Source: Babesia bovis T2Bo
Lineage: Eukaryota > Apicomplexa > Aconoidasida > Piroplasmida > Babesiidae
Length of the DNA stretch: 64,000 nucleotides
Direction of reading: 5' to 3'
Assembly: GCF_000165395.2 (NCBI RefSeq)
Contig: NC_010575.1
Location: forward strand, 1,101,001-1,165,000
Shown here one piece after another: positions 1-10,070 of this stretch. Numbering within the stretch: position 1 is the first letter of the stretch; each line of letters begins with the position of its first letter. A program made the position numbers and the translations under genes. The notes beneath the pieces are model-generated. The model was not told the origin of the DNA. It saw only the letters and a program-made list of their open reading frames with translations, and did not search any database.

Positions 1-852
1 TTCTGGTACCGCAAAGATAACGGGGAATATGAACAGATCGTGCAGTTTAAGGAGCCGTGTACCGTAATATCGGAATGGTCGTACGACGCGCGGTACTTCA
101 TCACTGCCTCTACGTTCCCGCGCATGAAGGTTGACAATTGCATAAAGATATTCAGCCACGAGGCTGATTTACTAGATAGCAAGACTTTCGACGAGTGCTA
201 TGGCGTCTGCTGGATTAAGACACCGGAGACCAGTTGGTCGTTCGTGCGCCCTCGAGTGCGCAAAAGCGCAGGTCGTAAAGCTGTATACAGGCCTAAAATA
301 CTACCAAAGGACGATATGCAGCGCCGTGTGAGCGATGTGAAGGATGTGGATCCAGATAAGCTGTCCAGGAATGTTGACCCAGGCTCTTGGAACGTCTCAC
401 CGGCACTGGCCTCGGCCAATGCCCACACCATGCGAGATAACGGTTACCGCGGGTCGCTATTCTCAAACGACTACGGAGATAAGAACGACCCGAATGTGGA
501 TTTGCTAGACGCATTCCGCCATGTATTCTCCCTGCAGCAAAATGGACACGTTAGTACCCAGCTGGTGCCTACTGAACCCCCGGTACCGCATTTCAACAAC
601 CGGGTTCCTGTAGAACCCATGGTCAGTGAAAAGCCACCAGATCGCAGAACGTCAGCCAGTGCCCGTGGTACTGGAGTTAAAATGCCACCGGAGGACGCTG
701 CCAAAAGCTTGTCTATGCTGATGCACCTCAAGAAGCAGATGCAAGGAGAAAAGTCAAAACCACTTCAGCAAACTATTTTGGACGAGGTGCAGCTGCTTAA
801 GCTGCTCCTGGAGGCCAAAAACAGGTCTGTAAACCGCACTCGCGTTGAATAG
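1..852 (+). CDS. EIF2A: eukaryotic translation initiation factor 2A (eIF2A), C-terminal part; 5' end outside window
   Basis: The frame is open from base 1 and stops at 850-852, so only the 3' part of the gene is present. The first residues (FWYRKDNGEYEQIVQFKEP) continue into a beta-propeller blade with EWSYDARYFITASTFPRMKV and NCIKIF, matching the last propeller blades of eIF2A, where the family has 'W.PDG..ilTAT..PR.RV.N..KIW'. A low-complexity linker follows and then a basic, helical tail ending near residue 280. Members of this family are WD-propeller proteins that bind Met-tRNAi and the 40S subunit in alternative initiation. A GTG at 40 is only an internal codon. The next gene starts 121 bp downstream on the same strand. 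Confidence 0.75.
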   Translation, partial: FWYRKDNGEYEQIVQFKEPCTVISEWSYDARYFITASTFPRMKVDNCIKIFSHEADLLDSKTFDECYGVCWIKTPETSWSFVRPRVRKSAGRKAVYRPKILPKDDMQRRVSDVKDVDPDKLSRNVDPGSWNVSPALASANAHTMRDNGYRGSLFSNDYGDKNDPNVDLLDAFRHVFSLQQNGHVSTQLVPTEPPVPHFNNRVPVEPMVSEKPPDRRTSASARGTGVKMPPEDAAKSLSMLMHLKKQMQGEKSKPLQQTILDEVQLLKLLLEAKNRSVNRTRVE

Positions 853-973
853 CTTTGTGAATATCCTAGTGTGTGGAAGTATATAGGGTTTTTAGATGTA
901 CATAACGATGTGTAGTAGTTACCAGTGATTTGAACTGAGGTAAAGGCGCTTTACAACGCCAGAGCTACCCCGG

Positions 974-2755
974 ATGGCACCCTGGTACCATCTATGGTGG
1001 GTATTGGCATGTCTAGTAGTAGAATCACGCAGATTCCAGCGCCATCCCGCATTCCTGATACCTAGTTACATCCATATACCACCCTTGCGTGCCGAGGCGC
1101 ATAGTAATGTTGCGAAATACACAGTAAGAGGTGGCCAGTGCTTCCTTCCAGCGGAGCAACATGAGCAGAGAATCCTGCAGGATGAAGTAAGTAACTGAAT
1201 ATGACTATATAATCCATAGTGGCGACGAGTGTCTGATTTGTTTGGATTCGCAGAATACTCAATAGGAGTACTGGCCCATGCTGACTTGTTCAAGTCCAGG
1301 GGAGTACAACAGAATAGCGACACGGGATCACTAGCAAATGATCACCCGGATAAAGGATTTGGATTGACATTGGGTCCAAGTGATCACGGTCTACCGGAAA
1401 CTGATATTGATACTACAGATGATATATCCCTAAATGCTAACCAGGAGCATCGAAATGAACTGTATGAATTCACGGATCGTAAAGGACGAAGATTAGCATT
1501 GCGTGGTGATGTGACACCGCAGTTCATGGCAATGCTAAAGGAACATTGGGAACTACCGATAAAACATAACTTGAACGCACTAGAAACTAAACAGATAACC
1601 AAGTGGTTTACCATGGCAGATTGCTGGAGATATGAACGACCGGGTCACTGCCGAAGACGTAATCATATACAGTGGACATGTGACATTGTAGGTATACCCA
1701 ATGAAGATGCTGAAATTGAGCTGTTGACCATGCTAATCACATTCTACAAGAATGTAGGATTAACCAACAAAGATATCGCAATTCACCTCAACCACGTAGA
1801 TGCATTGCCAACACTACTGGAATCCATGGGCAAGCCCGTTAAAGACCACACGTGGATGCACCAATTTAGAAAAGTTATCGATAAGTACAGGAAAATAAAT
1901 CGCAATGAACTGTGCATAGCACTGAATCAACTAGGATTCAGTTATGATGAAATAAACAAGCTACTTGATAGCATAGCCAACTGCTCTGATATCAATACAT
2001 ACGCGAAGCTATTTGGAAATGAAACCCCGTTTGTGAAGTCACTGCAGTAAGTTGGATATTGACTTGATTACATGTTACAGAAATATTGTACACGGGGTCG
2101 AGCATGCGCAACACTCAGATTGGCTACATATGGACCTGAGCATAGTAAGAGGTACCGATTACTATACCGGGGCCGTGTTCGAGTGCTTCGATCGTATGCA
2201 CCCGCAGCATAGAGCTATCGCTGGAGGAGGTAGATACGACAACTATTTAGGACCTAAAGAAAATAACGACAGGCAGCTGTCGTATTCAGTAGGTTTCGGC
2301 ATGGGAAACATTGGTATCATAGAAACCATGCGGTCAAGGTAAGTTACCGTGGATGTAGATACATACATAACAGGAATTTACTCCAAGAGCAGATTTTCAC
2401 GGATATAGTGCTATACAACCCACATAGTAGCTCTAGAGTCCCGTTACGCGGAGTTGACCTTGTGCACGTTAACAAGGTACTCTATTCACTGCGTGATAGT
2501 GGAATTAAAGTGTTCCACTACTTCCAAGGAACTAAGCTCGCTAAGGCACTGGAATTCGCAGAACGTGCCTCATCAATTGCACTGATATATCCAAAGCTGG
2601 ACGACGCTACAGGGACATTGGTTTACCAAGTGCATAATATACCCAGTAAATCCAAGGTAAGCTTAGTGGTTCGGTATATAACGCAACAGACACTGGTTGC
2701 TAAAGAAGACATTATACAATTCCTAGAACGTATGCGCCGTCACAAAACAAATTGA
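974..2755 (+). CDS. histidyl-tRNA synthetase, probably organelle-targeted (4 exons)
   Basis: Exons 974-1186, 1220-2046, 2081-2338 and 2374-2755 give 559 residues; the introns are 33, 34 and 35 nt and every junction keeps frame. Joining exons 1 and 2 restores motif 1 (WRRVSDLFGFAEYS). Class II motif 2 is DCWRYERPG, the histidine-binding loop is VRGTDYYTGAVFE, motif 3 lies in GGGRYDNYL and SVGFGMGNIG, and a C-terminal anticodon-binding domain follows. The enzyme charges tRNA-His. The N-terminus (MAPWYHLWWVLACLVVES, then a basic stretch) looks like a signal peptide plus transit peptide, so delivery to the apicoplast is likely; this is inferred. Motif 2 carries HCRRRNHIQW where the family usually has GRYREF.Q. 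Confidence 0.88.
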
Positions 2756-2825
2756 CCCAGTGATATGCAGTGTGGTACTGTACTATGTACTAGACAAACT
2801 GATTATAATCTGATAAAACTATATA

Positions 2826-3642
2826 TTAGAGGTCCTCAGTCTTAGCATTGCGAGTGTCGAAAATAAAGTCGTCGCACGCTAACTGGTGCTTCTCTTGCAT
2901 ATCCCACCAAACCTGCTGATTAGGCAGCTTCTCGCGACTCTTGGTCAGAGATTTCCAGACCCCGGGACGCGCTTTCTTCAGTGTTATAGTAAATCTACCC
3001 ATAGATACCGCAGATACCTTGGTCTCGTCCTTCACGACATCGTCAAATAACTCAAGAATCAACTGATAACGCTTAGGCTTGTCAGATTGAGTACCAGTAC
3101 TGACGTAACGTAGCATATTGCCTTCAATATCAAGTGACTCATTAGATACCACAAGGGCGCCTGGAAGGGTTTATTGCGACGCAATAATAACTCACCAGGA
3201 CTACTCCAGCGATTGGAGAATTTAACAGCTAAGAAAATTTCATAAGGAGATTCAGCCCATTGGAATGCAGTATTCACAACGTCAACCTTGTTGTGATGCC
3301 TGTCTAAAAGCTTGAGTAGATCAGAAGAGTGCTTCTGGACCCTTTGAACACTCTGCCTGACGATATACGATAGGTCAATGCCTACAGGGGTATTAACACA
3401 GTGCGTCAAAACAAACCTTCCTCATGCGATAGCAACACTATGCGCTGAGCCAAGTCCCACCATCCATTGGAAATGCAACGCTCAACATCCCGTTCACTTG
3501 GTACGTACTTCGTACTCGTAGAGTCAATGGCAGATTCCATATCACGGTACTCAACTGGCATCCAATTAAAGAATCGTACCCACCTAAATATAGGCGACAA
3601 CGAAGCCGTAGCCAATGTGTAAAGAGCAAAAAAACCTTGCAT
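2826..3642 (-). CDS. CS-domain (p23/HSP20-like) protein with hydrophobic N-terminus (3 exons)
   Basis: Exons 3642-3417, 3381-3196 and 3160-2826 give 248 residues; both introns are 35 nt. The start is the first ATG after an in-frame stop. The first ~25 residues are hydrophobic (MQGFFALYTLATASLSPIF), like a signal peptide or membrane anchor. The C-terminal ~130 residues have the CS/p23 fold pattern: VKFSNRWSSPG, then an alternating beta pattern, then GRFTITLKKARPGVWKSLT, which matches the last strands of the domain. CS domains bind HSP90 or other partners; a secretory-pathway location is inferred from the N-terminus. The exact ortholog is not recognised, and NudC-like or HACD3-type CS proteins are alternatives. 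Confidence 0.65.
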
Positions 3643-4001
3643 CTTAGAATCACGAAGTATGGAACTATTCTAGGAACAAAACTATGCGATGTGTCCCAAG
3701 GTGACCTAAAGTCAACCAAGGGAATTGCTGCCAATTATAACAGAAGTGTCCGTGTAATGTATATTGCTTTAAGCAATGTAGCTAGAATTCCAGTTTAGAT
3801 AGGTCACAGTAAAAAATAAATAGTGACCGATGCTACACTAGTGTGTCAGTGCAGTATTCCCCAAAAAAGGAATCTAATAATCATGATAATATATTGATTT
3901 ATACCACAATGCGCCCACGTTAATGTGTGGATCCCAGAGCCAATTCATGGGTAACGTATACAAAATGTAATATAGACACACAGAAACGTGACCACGAGAT
4001 A
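3643..4001. other. intergenic, tandem minus-strand genes
   Basis: This 359 bp AT-rich stretch lies between the UBA5 3' end and the CS-domain gene start, so it should hold a 3' UTR and a promoter. I see no convincing open frame or RNA structure in it. Confidence 0.6.
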
Positions 4002-5064
4002 TCAAGAACGTGTTGTAACGTCCTTTAAGCGCTCCCGAAGCTCTTTTAAGGATAGTTTCTCACTGCTACCGGAGTCTGCAGTAGCACTGGGTGGGCTATT
4101 AGTATCCACTGTCACGTCATCAACCACCGTGATGTTGTACTCATTGGTCTCATGCTCAACGGCAGCGTCATTGGCACAATCCGCCTCGGCATGTTGCTGA
4201 GCCTTGAAGCTCTCACGCTCCGAAAAACGCTCTTCCTGACGTTGTAAACAGTAGCGTTCCGTGCACTCGGGGTTGCAACCAATGGAGTAACTAGGAAAAT
4301 AATCTTGCAACGAGTTGTAAGTCAACATGCAAGTAGTTTGGCCGAATTTAAGCAAATACTTCAAAGCGTTGTGAGCCAACAAACCAGCAACCACACCCAT
4401 AGTAGTAGGTAAGCTAGCAGTACAGACATCCGGACGCTTGATAGTGCTCTCATCACCCTTGACAGCTACTATATATGGCGGAGCACACAAAAAACAACCA
4501 GTGATACCAGGGTCACAAGTCTGTATCTGTCCACTCATGGCATTCTCAGCTACACCAGAATTCATCCATAACTGACCTGCTTGACAACATGCCTTGTTAA
4601 TAGTCACCCTAGCAGCGTAGTTGTCAACACATGATAGTACAAGGTCAACCCTAGACCCACTAAGACCACCATGGCAAATGCGGTCATAGAATATGTCGTA
4701 ATCCTTGCAAATGTTGGCATTGATAGACTCAATATCGACAGATGAATTTATAGCGTTCAATGTCTGTTTAGCAGCCTGCAAAGCATATATGTTTCGATAT
4801 AACAAGTACCTCTACTTTAGACATGCCAACCTGGCTTGGAGTGTAGAATAAACGGTTCATATTAGCAAGCTCAACGTCGTCGTAGTCAAAAAGGATCAAC
4901 TTCCCTATCCCACAACGAGTTAACATCTCAGCAACAACGGCACCAACACCGCCAACACCAACGATAATCACACTGCAGCCATAAATCTTGCTATAGTCCT
5001 CCACGACACCCATGCGCTCAAGCGCTTTCAACCGTGATACGGGATCGTCCTTCTGTGTAGACAT
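4002..5064 (-). CDS. UBA5: UBA5, E1 activating enzyme for the ubiquitin-like modifier UFM1 (2 exons)
   Basis: Exons 5064-4810 and 4775-4002 (34 nt intron, phase 0) encode 342 residues. The adenylation core is clear: [20 protein letters not shown] (nucleotide binding), [16 protein letters not shown], and [15 protein letters not shown] zinc-binding pair sits in GCFLCAPP, with another pair near CNPEC. The catalytic cysteine lies in [19 protein letters not shown], aligning with the active-site Cys of human UBA5. The enzyme adenylates UFM1 and passes it to UFC1 in a pathway tied to ER-bound ribosomes. The sequence is close to animal UBA5 through the core; the tail after residue ~280 is acidic and diverged. 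Confidence 0.92.
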
Positions 5065-5458
5065 TGTAATATGCGATCAATAGTAAATTTGATAACTAAC
5101 AACAACACAACCTTCCCGGGCACGCGTACAGGCATGCCACAAACACTTCAATAGATACTTCTAGCGTATAAATACATATTGCTACATGACTCTAGCAAGG
5201 ATGTGTAAGGAATTATGTTGTATCACCCCTGGTGTGTGCTCAATCAATCACATAGAACGTTGTAGTACCCATGCCCAAGAGACCATTAGATAACATATCG
5301 CAAACAGTATCATGGCCAGTCACTAGATGTATATAACAATACGCAACTTAGATATACTACATCAAAACTTAATAATAGTTATATATCAATGATTGAACTA
5401 GATATAACGCAGCAATAAAAAAAAGTTGTCCCAATGGCTTCACGGAACCCATAGAAAC
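5065..5458. other. intergenic, tandem minus-strand genes
   Basis: This 394 bp AT-rich segment lies upstream of UBA5 and downstream of the Pro-rich gene. No open frame or clear structure is seen. Confidence 0.6.
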
Positions 5459-6681
5459 TTATCTAGGAATAGAAGGAGGAGCAGAGCTCAAGTATCCCTC
5501 GTTTAAAAACTCCTCCAAAGAACGCTCAGACATCATAGCAAACATGTTAGGATCCTGACCAAATGCAGTTGGACGCTCCTTAAGCCTAGCGGCAGGAGCA
5601 CCCTGGTGGTGATTGAACGCAGGCTGCTGCCGTAAAGGCTCCGGGAACACCTGGTGCTGAGGTTGCGGCACCGCCTGAGGCTTTTTAGGAGTAACACGAT
5701 GACGACTGTTGGAACGCGCTTGGGAGCATCTCTCAATTTCCTCAATGTAGTCTATGCGCTGAGTCATACCAGTGGGCATGGGAGGATGGTTGTTGTTGGC
5801 ATAGTAGTAAGCCTTAGCAGCGTCGTAACTGGGGTCCTCTGGCTTGAAGAGCCCGTTTATAATGTCGCCACGAATGTCACCAACAATGTGAGCAAGGACA
5901 CTGAGAGTACCAGAAACAAAACCACCAACCAATTGAGCTGCTTCCTTGGCTTCTACCGTGGGAAAACTTGGAACGTTCTCCTTTATCTTGGTTACCATCT
6001 CATTGAACACAGAAGGACGCTGTACATGTATCAGGTAGATATAAAGTAACTTACCCTCTGAGCAGAAGAGCCCTTGGTCTGGTTTCTACCACGGAATGCA
6101 ACGTGGCCCTGAGGTCTAGGTATGCCTGATTGTTGAGTGAATGACGCTGTGTTGGAGCGCTGCTGACGGACTAGTGGTGAAGTGGGCGCCCTGCTGGGAC
6201 CAGCAGGAGGGTAGCTCGGGTAGACGTTAGAAACATACGAGCTCGGTACAAAGCTTTTCCTAGATGCAGCAGTAGCCTGTCGAGGCATGACCATAGGAGA
6301 AGTCTCACGGGCTACCACACGCATAGGTGAAGGAGTAGTACCCTGACGGTGTTGAGGTAAAACAACTGTCTTGATGTTAGTAGGCGTTGACCTGGGTTGA
6401 GGAAGAGGAGTTCCCTGAGGGTATGCATTGTAGCCAGGCATGTTCTTAGGAGTCACACTTGCAGTGGAGCAACGAGGCATCATCATAGGCACACGACAGC
6501 CAGGTGAAGGCTTGAAAGGAGGCTGATCATTGACAAGCTTGGTTCCCATAAAACGACCCGCAGTGTTCTGACGACGGAATACCGCACCCGCTGAAGGATT
6601 TACAGGCACGTTCACCGTACTCGTGACCATCCTTGGAGGAGGTGTGCTCCGTGGCACAAAAGGAGCTTGCTGGTACTGCAT
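5459..6681 (-). CDS. unrecognised Pro/Arg/Ser/Gln-rich protein (2 exons)
   Basis: Exons 6681-6055 and 6019-5459, joined across a 35 nt phase-0 intron, give 395 residues. The first ~210 residues are low complexity, rich in Pro, Arg, Thr, Ser and Gln, with repeated basic-Pro patches. A more ordered part follows (about 215-290) with a hydrophobic helix (AAQLVGGFVSGTLSVLAHIV), then DPSYDAAKAYYYANNNH. The C-terminus has NMFAMMSERSLEEFLNEGY. The composition resembles cytoskeletal or pellicle proteins of Apicomplexa, but I cannot name a family. The clean intron and continuous frames make it a real gene. Confidence 0.7.
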
Positions 6682-7262
6682 TGTGTATAATATTTTACAT
6701 ACACTTCAAACTGCGTTTTTAATGTAAAAATACCGCTCATACACACATGAGCGAGAGCATTAAAGACTTAATTCGACCGTGCGCAAATTTCACGCAAGGT
6801 GCCAGTGGCAACGCCACAGTATGATATGAACTACGTTAATTCAGTGGTAGTTATAACCACAAACCGCAAAGGGCTGTGCACCCTAAGATTAAATCGATTC
6901 GCTGTTGAATCTTGAATGAACCCACAATATATGGCCACAAGTAGACTCGAGTTGGGATGTGCACTAGGCAGCATCAACTCACCTTAGTGTACCTATGAAA
7001 TAGCGTCTCAACACAGACATGGTTTATATACAATGAAAACTAGTTACCTGCCATATTGGTGTACTAACAGATACTTTGCCGGATGGATATACGTGCCCTT
7101 TAGGGCGTGCTATACAACCCAATGTGTAAAGCCATTACACATCTAAACTATAACAGAACGCCGTACAGTGGCATTTCTGCGCCGTGAACCATGGAATGCC
7201 GCTGTTTAAATTGAAATGTGTGGATACAACACTGTCTTACGAATGTCTAGACATTGTCATGG
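6682..7262. other. intergenic region with six short perfect hairpins
   Basis: This 581 bp segment lies between two minus-strand genes. It contains inverted repeats at 6734-6740/6747-6753 (CGCTCAT), 6805-6809/6813-6817 (GTGGC), 6844-6848/6856-6860 (GTGGT), 7095-7099/7102-7106 (GCCCT), 7122-7129/7135-7142 (ATGTGTAA) and 7170-7175/7195-7200 (GGCATT). It may hold a non-coding transcript, but no known RNA family is recognised. Confidence 0.35.
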
Positions 7263-9575
7263 TCACCTTTGGTGATTGCGATTACGCCTGTTGCACTCAT
7301 TGACAAAGTCGTCAAGTTCCTGTACGCTGTTTAGAGGCACAAAGCAAAACGTACCTTCTCCCAATCGGATTCCTCCTGAGGCACAAGTTCTATATTGCCA
7401 GGCTGTTCCACCGCTTCCTCAGCACCAAGCAGATGCTCGTACTGCTCCTTATTAATCTTGCCACGCTTAAGCTTCCTGATGAGAGCCTCCTCACGGGCTA
7501 ACTCGTCCCATTCGCGCCAAACGTTTTCACTGCAATGATAAGTGTATACATCTAGAGACCTACCGCTTGGCGATTCGCTTTTCACTGCGCGTGCGCTGCT
7601 GCTTGATGGGAGCTGGTTTCACCTTCTCGACCCTCGGGCGTTCCACCTGCTTACGCAATTCCAGCTGTGCTAACCTCGCCTTTTCCTTCTCAGGGTCCAG
7701 AAAAGCTACCTTACCAGGATCGATGTCACTATTAACAAAGTGGCGAAGTGCTTTCCCCAAAATCTCCTTAACACGAGGTACACGCAGTACACCAAACGAT
7801 GTAGCCAAACCGCCGTAATCAACACTGCGCTGCTCAAAAATGCTCTTTAAGCGGTGCTCAGAGTAAGCACGAGTATAGGATACAAAAGCCTTACTTGCAA
7901 GGATCATTAATGATCTTTCAATTGATATCGCATAACGTAAGAATGATAACAATTTGCAAGTGTAGTCCCATGGTAGCACAGGGATATCAGGGGATGTTCC
8001 CAATAAATAGTCGATATAGGACTCGCCATTGTTCACAGTTGTATTGCCCGGGTCTAATATATATGGTGCACTTGAATCGATAGAATAATAGCTAGTAATC
8101 CAGTCAATAATACTACTAGAAACCGGTGTCAAGGGTATCTTGCGATTTAATTGGAATTGGACATAGGGAAGCTCAGAATGGTTCAGAAGTAATATAGCAT
8201 TACCAGCAGCACCGGCACGAGATACCCTTCCAATGCGATGAACGTAGAAATTAGGATCCTGAGGAGCGTCGTACTGTATAACCCACTCAATCTCAGGAAT
8301 GTCAATGCCACGAGAAAAAACATCAGTGCACAGCATCACCTGTAAACGGGTCTCAGTGGTATCCACAGACCGAAACATATCTAACTGGCGCTGACGTCTA
8401 GGAGTTGGCATCTTGCGATGAATCCTATAAAGTACAGTACCACTGTCAGTACCCAAAGAGGATCCTAGTACCTGGAAAAAGTAGTCAACCAAGTCGCATG
8501 TTAAGAAGAATACAGCACATTTACGGACTCCAGTGTGACGTAAATAGTGTAATAACAGTAATAAAAAGTGTAATTTCTCCCGAGGATCTAGCATCACATA
8601 AAAGTTATTAAGAGTACGAGGAGTGGCATAGACAGTACCGTTATCAGATGCATCAATAGCACCAGCGTCAGCATTGATAAACTCATAATTGCGTAATATC
8701 CGCTTGGCGAACGCTAAGACCTCAACGGGCAATGTAGCAGAAAAGAATCCAGTCTTTCGCTGCTTTGGCATAGTGCCAATAATAGTTGTCATGTCAGTCT
8801 GGTAACCCATCTCCAACAAACGATCCGCCTCATCCAGTACTAGCATACAGACTTCCTTAAAAGTCCATAGCTTCTCCTGGCTTAACAAATCAATCATGTG
8901 ACGTAAACGGCCTGGAGTAGCAATGACAATCGGACGAAGACCATCCTTCAACCGATGGATGGACTTGACGTCATGATCCAAAGAGCAGCCACCAATCAAT
9001 ACAAGGCACTGGATACTTACATGAGAACTTGCAGAATTAACCACGGAATGGACTTGAGTTGCAAGTTCACGAGTAGGTAAAATTATAACAGAAAATACGT
9101 TAATCAGACCCTGAGATGTTACTGTAGACCCAGATTTCAAAAACATGTCTAACATAGGTATCACAAAACATAGAGTTTTGCCAGAACCAGTATGCGATTG
9201 AACTAATAAGTCCAAACCAGTGCGAAGAAACTTGGGAATAGACAGTTTCTGTACACGAGTTAACACGGAGATACCACTCTCATGAAGCCATGTAACAAGA
9301 CTAGAGTCAATACCCAATGATTCTACACTGTCATCAGTTTTAGATTCCAAACCAGCTCTAAGAGAGCGTTTGCGAGATTTAGACAACTTCTTTGGCTTGC
9401 TTCCTTGGGGTGATAAATGGTCCAGAGAACCTGGGTCACTGCTGGTGGATTGAGTAATGGGATCTGATGGCACAGAATTATCTGTTTCTATGTGTTCTAG
9501 ATCAAACACCGATTGAATGCCACGATATAAGGCGCCCAAACGCTTTAAGCGTTCGAATCGCCTAAAGGAAGACAT
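7263..9575 (-). CDS. SPB4/DDX55-type DEAD-box RNA helicase (3 exons)
   Basis: Exons 9575-7564, 7529-7355 and 7319-7263 give 747 residues (introns 34 and 35 nt). The ATG at 9575 is used; an in-frame TTG at 9584 is not a likely start. Helicase motifs run in order: Q motif region, SHTGSGKT (I), PTRELA (Ia), ATPGRL, VLDEADRL (II), SAT (III), TDVFSRGIDIPE (V), HRIGRVSRAG (VI). After the core, a lysine/arginine-rich region is followed in exon 2 by WREWDELAREEALIRKLKRG, the C-terminal signature of SPB4/DDX55. These enzymes act in 60S ribosomal subunit assembly in the nucleolus. The short last exon (ELDDFVNECNRRNRNHQR) replaces an apparent earlier stop. Confidence 0.85.
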
Positions 9576-10070
9576 GGTAACCAATTGACTGATTCATACC
9601 ATCCCATTAGTTACCCATAGTAGCAATGAATCACACACATGGGCATATAAAGCATGTATCAACAACTACGGAACCCGAAAATTTAGCTGGGAGCTATTTT
9701 AAAGCATATCACAGCGTAACCCGTCGTTGATGTGTACCACTGTGCCAACGAACAAAGGATAGCTACAACAGTTAATATATCACTAAAATTGCAAATGAGA
9801 TTTATGAATCGTTAATATTGGTAGTTTCTTGAGATGAGGTGATCACATGAAATTCATTATGAAAGATGCACATCAGCCCGCCCGAAAACAGCACTCCCCG
9901 TCCTTCCACCCACTAAAGCAAATTTTAACCTCTAACAACACAGCGTAATAGTTTTAAAAGGGTGATGCGCCAAATCCACAAAGTGGAGACCCTCTTGAAG
10001 AGAAGGCCGTAATAGATACGCGTGCATCGCTCACGAGCTATCGCATAATATACACAATAACAACGTGACC
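9576..10070. promoter_or_regulatory. divergent intergenic region (helicase / FtsH)
   Basis: About 495 bp lie between two divergent starts, so both promoters must be here. A nested stem near 9960-9999 (TCCAC/GTGGA inside GGGT/ACCC) lies in the probable FtsH leader. No other element is identified. Confidence 0.45.

Noticed and set aside
3438..3734. 98-codon minus-strand frame overlapping exon 1 of the CS-domain gene
   Set aside because: It is in another frame and does not join to the downstream exons.
7331..7354. Stop codon at the end of the second helicase exon
   Set aside because: It lies in a 35 nt intron; splicing adds 18 more residues that continue the frame.
9576..9584. Upstream TTG start for the DEAD-box helicase
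   Set aside because: The eukaryotic start is the ATG at 9575; the TTG extension adds only three residues.
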